A program made the position numbers and the translations under genes. A model generated the notes under the pieces. That model was not told the DNA's origin and made no database searches. It worked only from the letters and a program-made list of their open reading frames with translations. Below, one piece after another: positions 1 to 6,342 of a stretch of 15,676 nt of DNA (within the stretch, counting starts at the first letter, position 1; every line of letters starts with the position of its first letter). The stretch spans positions 1 through 15,676 of the forward strand of contig JAHHSS010000030.1 in the NCBI GenBank assembly GCA_020025095.1. The letters run 5' to 3'. This DNA comes from Peptostreptococcus sp. GTDB taxonomy: Bacteria; Bacillota; Clostridia; Peptostreptococcales; Peptostreptococcaceae.

Positions 1-4
1 CAGT

Positions 5-36
5 ATTATATCATATTTTTTTTTATTAATAGTCAA
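5..36 (-). promoter_or_regulatory. Possible promoter for a gene left of the window
   Basis: On the minus strand a TTGACT (-35, at 36-31) lies upstream of TATAAT (-10, at 10-5), and the -10 is preceded by TG one base away (extended -10). The spacer is 20 bases, longer than the ideal 17, so the extended -10 would have to compensate. It points out of the window, after the end of scpB, and would serve an unseen gene. Confidence 0.4.
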
Positions 37-45
37 TTTTTATAA

Positions 46-65
46 AAAAAAATATGTATTTTTTT
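46..65 (-). terminator. Weak AT-only hairpin after scpB
   Basis: On the minus strand an arm AAAAAAATA is followed by a 2-base loop and TATTTTTTT, with further T residues after it. The stem has no G-C pairs, so it would be a weak terminator. It lies about 40 bases past the scpB stop codon, where a terminator would be expected, and just before the edge promoter. Confidence 0.3.
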
Positions 66-103
66 CAATATATATATTCGAAATATTTTTTGATTACAAA
101 AAT

Positions 104-646
104 TTATTTCAGTGAAAATTTTTCTCTATCCGGTAATTCTTCCAATGATTCTATTTCCAAAAGCTTTAGAAATTCATTAGTAGTCTTGTATACTATTGGT
201 TTTCCTATCTTATCTAATCTACCTGCTTCATAAATAAGATTGTTTTCTAACAAGGTATTTACAACTCTATCACATTTTACGCCTCTAATCGTTTCTATAT
301 CTGTTCTAGTTACAGGCTGCTTATAGGCTACAATAATCAAGGTTTCTAGTGTAGCTTGAGTCAATGTTTTTTTCCTTGAAGGTTCCATAATTTTCTTTAT
401 GAATTCTGCGTATTCTGGATTTGAGCACATTTGATACTTATCACCCAGTCTAATTATTTGTATTCCTCTATTTGCATCTTTATATTCATTAATTAAAATT
501 TGTAACATAAATTCTATTTCTTTGGGTGATAACTCCTCGTTAATTGCCAAATTTAAATCTCTTATGCTTACAGGCTCACCGTATGAAAACATAATTGATT
601 CAATTATATTTTTTATATCTTTTCTTTTAAGATTATTATTTTCCAT
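104..646 (-). CDS. scpB: Segregation and condensation protein B (ScpB)
   Basis: ScpB is the kite subunit of the SMC-ScpA-ScpB condensin, which loads at replication origins and helps separate sister chromosomes; it dimerises and binds the middle of ScpA. The 180 residues match the usual length. Two winged-helix domains are expected at about 10-80 and 95-165. The family signature is clear at 95-122 (LTQATLETLIIVAYKQPVTR, then an acidic and IRGV motif), followed by a GR...GKPIVYKTT wing near 142-156, a FLKLL helix, and LEELP near 168-172. The ATG is preceded by AGAGGTGAT at good spacing. It follows scpA in the same direction, but after a gap of 158 bases rather than the usual near-overlap, so it may also have its own promoter. 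Confidence 0.95.
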   Translation of the reverse strand: MENNNLKRKDIKNIIESIMFSYGEPVSIRDLNLAINEELSPKEIEFMLQILINEYKDANRGIQIIRLGDKYQMCSNPEYAEFIKKIMEPSRKKTLTQATLETLIIVAYKQPVTRTDIETIRGVKCDRVVNTLLENNLIYEAGRLDKIGKPIVYKTTNEFLKLLEIESLEELPDREKFSLK

Positions 647-740
647 TTTTAGATCACCTCTATACTCTTTCTTTGAATATAAAAATATTTCTAATCTGCC
701 TCTTTTTTTAGATATTTAAGAAAAAAAGGAAATATATTTT

Positions 741-761
741 AGTTTTTAATATTTAAAAACT
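741..761 (-). repeat. Perfect inverted repeat between scpA and scpB
   Basis: The arms AGTTTTTAA and TTAAAAACT surround a 3-base loop. The pairing is all A-T except for one G-C pair at the base. It sits in the 158-base scpA-scpB gap. It could be a weak hairpin that dampens readthrough or a protein binding site; nothing in the sequence decides between these. Confidence 0.4.
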
Positions 762-781
762 TTTATCATATTTTTTTATTA

Positions 782-790
782 ATTATATCA
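782..790 (-). promoter_or_regulatory. Possible extended -10 promoter for scpB
   Basis: On the minus strand TGATATAAT (TGn plus a consensus TATAAT) occurs just past the scpA stop codon. No good -35 is visible 17 bases upstream. It would give scpB a leader of about 130 bases. In so AT-rich a genome this may be chance. Confidence 0.35.
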
Positions 791-804
791 CAAATAAATA
801 CTTT

Positions 805-1632
805 TTATTGTATGCCTTTTAATTTTCTTTCCATTCTCCTAGAGGCCTTTTTTTCTATCTTTTCATATTCTTTATCATGCTTATCCTCGATAATGCTATC
901 TTCTTCTTTTCTTCTTTTTATTATTATTTCTTGAAAAACATCATCTTGCTGTATTACAATTTCTTTCATTTTTATCAATTCAAGAATAGCCAGAAAATTA
1001 GCTATTACTTCTCTTTTTTCTTTTGATTCAAGAACTTCCGAAAATTTCACTTTATTTTTCAACTTTATTCTATCTCTTATAGACTCTATTCTAGATTCTA
1101 TGCTAATATTTCTATTTCTTACTATCTTTTTTAATTTTTCATTTTTTTCTAAAAGTTCATCTGTATATTTTTTTTCATCAATTTTTTTAAATATTTTAAA
1201 AGCAACTTTCGCTATTTCATCAATAGTTAGACTTGACAAATCTAGCTCTTCTTCATCTAAATACTCTTCTTTTTCTCTATAGAACCTATCATCATATTCT
1301 TTAATACTATCTCTAAGATTTTCAGTTATTTCTCTGAATTTTTTATACTCTTCAATTTTTTGAACAAGTTCTTTTCTTGGATCCTCTTCCTCAGAATCAT
1401 ATTTTAAATAAAGAATATATCTCGATTTAATTTCCAAAAGTCTTGCAGCCATATCTATAAAATCACTCGCAAAGTCTAGATCCAATTTTTCCATGTTGTC
1501 TACATAGTCTACATATTGCTCTGTTATTTCAACAATAGATATATCTGATATATCTATCTTATTTCTTTTTATTAAATCAAGAAGCAATTCCATTGGTCCT
1601 TCATACTTTTTCGTTTGAATGCTATATTCCAT
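805..1632 (-). CDS. scpA: Segregation and condensation protein A (ScpA)
   Basis: ScpA is the kleisin subunit that bridges the SMC heads and carries the ScpB dimer. Its N-terminal signature is plain: YEGPMELLLDLI at about 10-21, DISDISIVEITEQY at 27-40, then DFIDMAARLLEIKSRYIL near 57-74. A lysine- and glutamate-rich middle holds the ScpB-binding part. The C-terminal winged helix that binds the SMC head is near 205-240 (FLAILELIKMKEI, then VFQEIIIK). The protein has 275 residues, longer than the roughly 250 common in Firmicutes, because about 30 strongly charged residues follow the winged helix (many K, E, D and R). The ATG follows GGGAGG at 6 bases, and the gene starts 12 bases after the M50 protease gene, so the two are probably co-transcribed. 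Confidence 0.95.
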   Translation of the reverse strand: MEYSIQTKKYEGPMELLLDLIKRNKIDISDISIVEITEQYVDYVDNMEKLDLDFASDFIDMAARLLEIKSRYILYLKYDSEEEDPRKELVQKIEEYKKFREITENLRDSIKEYDDRFYREKEEYLDEEELDLSSLTIDEIAKVAFKIFKKIDEKKYTDELLEKNEKLKKIVRNRNISIESRIESIRDRIKLKNKVKFSEVLESKEKREVIANFLAILELIKMKEIVIQQDDVFQEIIIKRRKEEDSIIEDKHDKEYEKIEKKASRRMERKLKGIQ

Positions 1633-1644
1633 CTTTACCTCCCA

Positions 1645-2250
1645 TTACAAGAATAACATTACTATTCTGTAAAAAAATCCGTATATAGGATTTAGTATAT
1701 AACTGAAAGCATTTGTCATTATAAGTATTATAAATAATATGGTAGTATATTTTGAATATTCATAAATCTTATACACCGTTTCTTTTGGTAAAAATGTTGC
1801 TATAATATTCCAGCCATCTAAAGGTGGAATAGGTAAAATATTAAACGCAGCAAAACCAATATTATACATAACCAACGAAAATGTAACTGCTTTTATAGAT
1901 GCTATCGGTACATACTTATTTATCAATGCAAATACAATTGCAGATATTAAATTAAAAATTATTCCTGCAAGCGATACCGTTATATTTCCTATCTTTTCAT
2001 TTTTAAAATTATATGGATTTACAGGAACTGGCTTTGCCCAACCAAAATGAACTAAAAACATCATAAGCATACCAAATGGATCTATATGATTTATAGGGTT
2101 TATTGTCATTCTTCCTTCATTTTTAGCTGTGTCATCACCATTTAAGTGTGCTACAAATGCATGCCCAAACTCATGAATGGATATAGCAAACAATATAGCA
2201 AGTAAAGATATTAAAAAATCAGAAACACTGTTTAAAAAATCAAAACTCAA
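1645..2250 (-). CDS. M50-family site-2-protease-like membrane metalloprotease
   Basis: This is a polytopic membrane zinc metalloprotease of the minimal M50B (SpoIVFB/YwhC-like) type, expected to cut substrates within the membrane; its substrate is unknown. The zinc motif HEFGH is at 26-30 in the first hydrophobic segment, and the second conserved motif NILPIPPLDG is at 137-146, with Asp145 as the third probable ligand. Further hydrophobic segments lie at about 57-70, 90-112, 122-140 and 168-185. The length of 201 residues is normal for the short family without PDZ or CBS domains. The start is a TTG placed 8 bases after GGAGG. The gene lies just upstream of scpA with 12 bases between them, an arrangement seen in many clostridia and suggesting one transcript rather than a shared function. 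Confidence 0.9.
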   Translation of the reverse strand: MSFDFLNSVSDFLISLLAILFAISIHEFGHAFVAHLNGDDTAKNEGRMTINPINHIDPFGMLMMFLVHFGWAKPVPVNPYNFKNEKIGNITVSLAGIIFNLISAIVFALINKYVPIASIKAVTFSLVMYNIGFAAFNILPIPPLDGWNIIATFLPKETVYKIYEYSKYTTILFIILIMTNAFSYILNPIYGFFYRIVMLFL

Positions 2251-2268
2251 TTTTCTTTCCTCCTTCTA

Positions 2269-2280
2269 TATACATGTATA
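2269..2280. repeat. 12-base palindrome before the M50 gene
   Basis: TATACATGTATA is a perfect palindrome directly upstream of the GGAGG ribosome binding site of the M50 gene. It could be an operator or a chance AT-rich palindrome. The 189-base gap between rnjA and this gene shows no confident promoter. Confidence 0.35.
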
Positions 2281-2434
2281 GGTAAACTCAAATGCAATTA
2301 TGCTTTTTAAAACTTAAATTCATAATATATGCTACAGATTTCTTTAATAAAATTTATACATCATATATATTTAAGATTTAAAAATATTTTTTAATATTTT
2401 TTATTAATTTGTCACAGTAAAATTATATAAATTA

Positions 2435-2460
2435 ATAAAAAGGGAGGAAAATCCTCCCTT
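2435..2460 (-). terminator. Rho-independent terminator of rnjA
   Basis: On the minus strand the hairpin has arms AAGGGAGGA and TCCTCCCTT around a short TT-rich loop and is followed by TTTTTATT. It begins 5 bases after the rnjA stop codon, so it closes that unit and separates it from the M50-scpA genes. Confidence 0.9.
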
Positions 2461-2465
2461 ATTTA

Positions 2466-4136
2466 TTAAACTTCCATTAGTATTGGTAGAATCATCGGAT
2501 TTCGCTTTGTCTTTATATAAAGATACTCTTTTAACTCTTCTTTTATGTTGTTCTTGATATATGCCCATTCTTTTATCTTTTTATTATCACATGTTTCAAA
2601 TATCTTTAGAACAATTTCCTTTGCACCTTCCATAAGACCTTCCGATTCTCTTACATATACAAAACCTCTTGATATAATATCAGGTCCCGCTAAAATACTT
2701 CCATCTTCTTTTGATAAAGTTACAACTATAGTCATAAGCCCATCCTCAGATAGATGCTTTCTATCTCGCAATACTATATTACCAACATCTCCTACACCTA
2801 ATCCATCTACCAAAATTCTTCCAGATGGTACTCTTCCTGCTTTTCTTGCTGATTTTCTGTCTACTTCCAATATCTCACCATTTGATATTATGAAAATATC
2901 TTCTTCTTTCATACCTACCTCATTAGCAAGTTCAGAATGTCTTTTCAACATCTTGTATTCTCCGTGAACAGGTAAGAAAAATCTAGGTTTTGCAAAAGCC
3001 TGCATCAATTTAAGTTCATCTCTTCTAGCATGTCCTGAAACGTGTATATCAGCTATATCACTTGATACAACATCAGCACCTTTTTCTAATAAAAAGTTAA
3101 TAACTTTTGATACGGTCTTTTCATTACCTGGGATTGGGTGTGCTGAAATAATTACTAAGTCACCCTTTTTTATCTCAACTTTTTTGTGTTCAGAATTAGC
3201 CATTCTTGCAAGGGCAGACATCGGTTCCCCTTGTGATCCCGTCGTGATTATTACCAATTCATTGTCTTTGTATTTGTGTATGTCGTTTAAATCAATTATA
3301 TGTTCATCTGTGTTTAAATAACCAAGTTCTTTTGCAACACCTACAATATTTACCATAGATCTTCCTGATACGGCTACCTTTCTATTATACATTTTAGCGA
3401 CATCAGCTATTTGCTGAAGTCTATGTATATTAGATGCGAAAGTAGCAACTATAATTCTACTATCTTGAGCCTTCTTAAACAAATCTTCAAGACCTGTTCC
3501 AACACTCTTCTCTGACATCGTCATTCCAGGTTTATCGGCATTGGTACTGTCAGCCATCATCAACAGTATACCTTCCTTATCACTAATCTCACAAATTCTA
3601 TGTATATCCATTTGTTCTCCATCTATAGGAGTTAAATCTATCTTGAAATCTCCTGTGTGGTAAATTACTCCCTGATTTGTATGAACAGCAATTGAATATG
3701 CATCTGGTATACTATGATTTACTCTTATAAATTCAACACTCATATTTTTTAATTTAATCTGTTGCTTAGGTCTAACAATATTTAATTTTGCATTTGTTAT
3801 CCTATGTTCTTTTAGCTTCACTCTTATCAACTCAATGCTTAACGCTGATCCATAAACAGGCACATTAAGTTTTTTAAGTAAATATGGAATTGCTCCTATA
3901 TGGTCCTCATGACCATGTGTGATGAATACTCCTTTCACCTTATCTGCATTCTTAACAAGATATGTAATATCTGGTATTACTATGTCAATCCCCAATAGCT
4001 CGTCTTCTGGAAAACATAAACCAGCATCAATTACAATAATCTCATCCTTATACTCTATAACGGTCATATTTTTTCCGATTTCATTTAACCCGCCTAGTGG
4101 TATAACCCTTATTTTATCATTATTATTTTTTGCCAA
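2466..4136 (-). CDS. rnjA: Ribonuclease J (RNase J1-type)
   Basis: RNase J is a metallo-beta-lactamase/beta-CASP nuclease with 5'-3' exonuclease and endonuclease activity that matures rRNA and turns over mRNA, usually in the degradosome. The HxHxDH zinc motif is at 74-79 (HGHEDH). His141 and Asp163 (in GDFKID) are further probable ligands. The beta-CASP region includes ADSTNA near 195-200, ATFASNIHR near 231-239, a GSQGEP motif at 300-305, SGHA with His369, and LPVHGEY with His391. The C-terminal domain ends at residue 556, almost exactly the length of Bacillus subtilis RNase J1. The start codon is TTG, chosen because GAGGAG sits at good spacing and the next residues begin the conserved fold. 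It is divergent from the DUF457 gene and ends in its own terminator. Confidence 0.95.
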   Translation of the reverse strand: MAKNNNDKIRVIPLGGLNEIGKNMTVIEYKDEIIVIDAGLCFPEDELLGIDIVIPDITYLVKNADKVKGVFITHGHEDHIGAIPYLLKKLNVPVYGSALSIELIRVKLKEHRITNAKLNIVRPKQQIKLKNMSVEFIRVNHSIPDAYSIAVHTNQGVIYHTGDFKIDLTPIDGEQMDIHRICEISDKEGILLMMADSTNADKPGMTMSEKSVGTGLEDLFKKAQDSRIIVATFASNIHRLQQIADVAKMYNRKVAVSGRSMVNIVGVAKELGYLNTDEHIIDLNDIHKYKDNELVIITTGSQGEPMSALARMANSEHKKVEIKKGDLVIISAHPIPGNEKTVSKVINFLLEKGADVVSSDIADIHVSGHARRDELKLMQAFAKPRFFLPVHGEYKMLKRHSELANEVGMKEEDIFIISNGEILEVDRKSARKAGRVPSGRILVDGLGVGDVGNIVLRDRKHLSEDGLMTIVVTLSKEDGSILAGPDIISRGFVYVRESEGLMEGAKEIVLKIFETCDNKKIKEWAYIKNNIKEELKEYLYIKTKRNPMILPILMEV

Positions 4137-4197
4137 ATTTTCTTACTCCTCTTCTTTAATTTATTTTTAATCACGAACACAAAATACCGTTATTACT

Positions 4198-4206
4198 ATA
4201 ATACCA
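4198..4206 (-). promoter_or_regulatory. Probable extended -10 promoter of rnjA
   Basis: On the minus strand TGGTATTAT (TGn plus TATTAT) lies about 60 bases upstream of the rnjA TTG start. The upstream -35 match (TTTATT at 17 bases) is poor, so the extended -10 is the main support. Confidence 0.4.
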
Positions 4207-4414
4207 CATATTTGCTAAAAATAAATATTTTTTTATTAAATATGTTTTTTTATTTTTAATTTCTTATAATTTATATGTGAAATCGTTTTTATTCATTCCA
4301 TTTTAGGCATTTAAGTCTTCAAATTTTTTCTTTTTTTATGTTTATACAGTTTTTTTATTCTTTTTTTATTTTTTTATATTAAAATTCTATTTATCTTTTT
4401 TATTAAATATATAA

Positions 4415-4444
4415 TTGACTTTTAATATTAATTAATGATATTAT
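4415..4444 (+). promoter_or_regulatory. Promoter of the DUF457 gene
   Basis: TTGACT at 4415-4420 and TATTAT at 4439-4444 are separated by 18 bases. Transcription would start near 4451 and give a leader of about 25 bases carrying GCGAGGAGA before the ATG at 4476. Confidence 0.65.
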
Positions 4445-4475
4445 GAAAAAAATATTAAATTTGCGAGGAGAATAT

Positions 4476-5219
4476 ATGAAAGGTAAATCACATTTAATAA
4501 TCGGAACTCTATCTGCAGTAGAGATTTCTCTTTTATTTGGATTGAATATTACACCTGTCACAGTCGCAGCTGCAGCATTTTTTTCTGTCGCTCCTGATAT
4601 AGATGAACCAAATTCAAACATACTGGATAAGCTAGTAAGTAAAAAAACCACAAAAAAAATACATAAGATACTTATTTTTACTATGCTTATTGCCTGCTTT
4701 TATTTATATAGCAAAACTGGACAAAGTATTTATATAGGAGTTGTTCTTTCACTCATGGCAATATCTTTTATTGAAAAAAAAGTTACTGTAAATAGAACAC
4801 GTTCTTTTATCTTAACACTTGTTATGTTATTAATATCCACAACCCTATTGATGTATCGTGTAAATACTGGTATTGTGGTACTTTCATTTTTAATTTCGAT
4901 TTTTCCTATTACAAACCACCGTTCTCTTACACATTCAGCAATAATCGTTGTAATATTTTACATTATACTCAGTTATATCGAAATTACTCTTAAAATTAAG
5001 GATTTAGCTCTTATAGCCAGTATCGGCCTATGCTCACATCTTTTTTGTGATATTATAACAAGAAGAGGAATACCTATTTTTTATCCATTCTCAAAAAAAT
5101 ATTTTAGTCTAGGAAATTTAAAAGTAGGTAGTTTTATTTGCAATATTACAGAATATGCTTTTATTACAATACTTTCCTTGCTTATATTAATAAAGATTTT
5201 TAATAAATATATCGTTTAG
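4476..5219 (+). CDS. YdjM/DUF457-type membrane-bound metal-dependent hydrolase homologue
   Basis: This is an integral membrane protein of the LexA-regulated YdjM (DUF457) family, whose members are predicted metal-dependent hydrolases with no firmly known substrate. The family pattern is visible: KSHLIIG with His6 at the N-terminus, PDIDEPNS with Asp41 and Asp43, NHRSLTHS with His148 and His153, and CSHLFCDIITRRGIP with His188 and Asp192, then YPFS near 203-206. These conserved acids and histidines probably bind the metal. Hydrophobic segments lie at about 20-40, 63-78, 84-97, 109-126, 131-146, 154-170, 176-190 and 224-241. The ATG at 4476 is chosen over one 33 bases upstream because GAGGAG precedes it at proper spacing, giving 247 residues. 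It is the only plus-strand gene here and converges on fur. No LexA-type operator was recognised. Confidence 0.85.
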   Translation: MKGKSHLIIGTLSAVEISLLFGLNITPVTVAAAAFFSVAPDIDEPNSNILDKLVSKKTTKKIHKILIFTMLIACFYLYSKTGQSIYIGVVLSLMAISFIEKKVTVNRTRSFILTLVMLLISTTLLMYRVNTGIVVLSFLISIFPITNHRSLTHSAIIVVIFYIILSYIEITLKIKDLALIASIGLCSHLFCDIITRRGIPIFYPFSKKYFSLGNLKVGSFICNITEYAFITILSLLILIKIFNKYIV

Positions 5220-5287
5220 ATTTTTATATATCATAGTAAATTGTTTATATAATATTACACAAACGCATTTCAAAGTCTTTTAATAAT

Positions 5288-5319
5288 AAAAAATGGAAAA
5301 CAAATGTTTTCCATTTTTT
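5288..5319. terminator. Bidirectional terminator shared by the DUF457 gene and fur
   Basis: A perfect hairpin with core arms TGGAAAAC and GTTTTCCA around a short loop is flanked by A6 on one side and T6 on the other. It can end transcripts from either direction. It lies between the convergent ends of the DUF457 gene (5219) and fur (5323). Confidence 0.9.
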
Positions 5320-5322
5320 AAC

Positions 5323-5772
5323 TTACTTTTCTTTGTTAGAGCACGATTCACAAATTCCATAAAATTTCAAATCATGGTCTTTTATTTTAAAGTTATATAT
5401 GTTTTCAACCTTACTTTCTATTTCTTCAAGTAAATCTTCTTTAACCTCTGTTATAGATCCACATTCTTTGCATATCAGATGATGATGATGATGAGTATCT
5501 TCACCTTCAAGATTCAATTCATATCTTATACAACCATCATCTAAATTAAGTTTAGATATTCCATTTATATCATCCAAAAGCTGCATTGTTCTATATACAG
5601 TAGCTAAACCAATCTCAGGACAATTAATCCTTACTTTATCATATATTTCCTCACTGCTTAAATGTGCATTTTCATTCTCAATTAATACCTCAATTATAGC
5701 CCTTCTTTGAGGTGTAATTTTAAATCCAGTTGCTTTAAGCTTTTCCTTCAAAATCAACATTGTATTTTCCAT
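5323..5772 (-). CDS. fur: Fur-family ferric uptake regulator
   Basis: This is a dimeric metal-responsive repressor, most likely of iron uptake genes. An N-terminal winged helix covers about 5-85, with TPQRRAIIEVL at 20-30 and the recognition region GLATVYRTMQLL at 55-66. A loop with LDDGCIRYEL follows at 77-86. The C-terminal dimerisation domain has five consecutive histidines at 94-98, the first CxxC (Cys101, Cys104) and the second (Cys141, Cys144) that form the structural zinc site, and KFYGICESC near 136-144. Length (149) is normal. The histidine run and FYG-C ending resemble clostridial Fur more than Zur or PerR, but paralogue assignment from sequence alone is not certain. It is transcribed alone from a clear promoter, with AAGGGTGAT as RBS, and ends at a shared terminator. 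Confidence 0.88.
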   Translation of the reverse strand: MENTMLILKEKLKATGFKITPQRRAIIEVLIENENAHLSSEEIYDKVRINCPEIGLATVYRTMQLLDDINGISKLNLDDGCIRYELNLEGEDTHHHHHLICKECGSITEVKEDLLEEIESKVENIYNFKIKDHDLKFYGICESCSNKEK

Positions 5773-5815
5773 AATAAAATCACCCTTTTCAATTGATAAT
5801 ACATAACATAATATA

Positions 5816-5844
5816 AATATAGACTATATTTCATTTCATGTCAA
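5816..5844 (-). promoter_or_regulatory. Promoter of fur
   Basis: On the minus strand TTGACA (5844-5839) and TATATT (5821-5816) are separated by exactly 17 bases. Transcription would start near 5809, about 35 bases before the ATG. An imperfect GATAAT...CATAAT pattern follows in the leader and might allow autoregulation, but it is too weak to call a Fur box. Confidence 0.8.
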
Positions 5845-5877
5845 TACTGTAATATATATTATTTTTTTATTTTTACA

Positions 5878-5909
5878 CAAAAAAGAAGGTGAAGAACACC
5901 TTCTTTTTT
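5878..5909 (-). terminator. Terminator of the ireB-membrane protein-ruvX operon
   Basis: The core hairpin has arms GAAGGTG and CACCTTC around a TTCTT loop, extended by A/T pairs and followed by a run of T residues on the minus strand. It lies just after the ruvX stop codon and upstream of the fur promoter. Confidence 0.9.
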
Positions 5910-5919
5910 AATATTTTTT

Positions 5920-6342
5920 TTAAAACTTTTTAAAATCAAGATAATTTTGTAAAATTAACACTGCTGCTAGTTTATCTATTACCTTTTTTCTGTTTTTTCT
6001 ACTTACATCTCCATCTATAAGCATCTTTTCAGCAGAAACTGTTGTAAGTCTTTCATCCCAATAATTTATTTCTATTCCTGTTTCTTCCTTTAAAAGATTA
6101 CAAAATTTTATTACTTTTTCAGATTGTGGACCAATAGTTCCATTCATATTTTTAGGCAAACCTGAAACTATATATTTTACATTTCTTTCCCTTATTATCT
6201 TTTTTAATTCTTCAATATCTTTATTTTTACTTTCTCTTCTGATTGTAGTAACTCCTTGTGCAGTGATTCCCATTAAATCACTTACAGCAACACCAATCGT
6301 TCTATCTCCTACATCCAGTCCCATTATTCTGCCGTCTAACAT
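5920..6342 (-). CDS. ruvX: RuvX/YqgF family RNase H-fold nuclease
   Basis: This belongs to the YqgF/RuvX family, proposed as a Holliday junction resolvase substitute and shown in some bacteria to act in processing of the 16S rRNA 5' end. The RNase H fold signature opens with IMGLDVGDRTIGVAVSD (catalytic Asp10), continues with YIVSGLPKNMNGTIG near 57-70, and ends with DERLTT (Glu97) and VIDKLAA (Asp123), which supply the remaining carboxylates. The length of 140 residues is typical. Its ATG overlaps the end of the upstream membrane protein gene by 7 bases (ATGTTAG), so translation is probably coupled. The AGGAGT ribosome binding site is 12 bases away, longer than ideal, which agrees with coupling. 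Confidence 0.93.
   Translation of the reverse strand: MLDGRIMGLDVGDRTIGVAVSDLMGITAQGVTTIRRESKNKDIEELKKIIRERNVKYIVSGLPKNMNGTIGPQSEKVIKFCNLLKEETGIEINYWDERLTTVSAEKMLIDGDVSRKNRKKVIDKLAAVLILQNYLDFKKF

Larger units (their letters stand above)
4137..4475. other. Divergent intergenic region between rnjA and the DUF457 gene
   Basis: This 339-base stretch has no gene. It holds the rnjA leader and its RBS (left), a probable rnjA promoter, long T- and A-rich tracts at about 4220-4260 and 4318-4400, and the plus-strand promoter and RBS for the DUF457 gene (right). No conserved RNA element or sizeable inverted repeat was recognised in the middle. Confidence 0.6.

Noticed and set aside
5478..5492. Five histidines in Fur as an artificial His tag
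   Set aside because: They are internal at residues 94-98 and correspond to the natural histidine cluster of clostridial Fur metal sites.
5785..5815. Fur box in the fur leader (GATAAT...CATAAT)
   Set aside because: Only partial matches to the 19-base consensus, in sequence so AT-rich that such matches are expected by chance.
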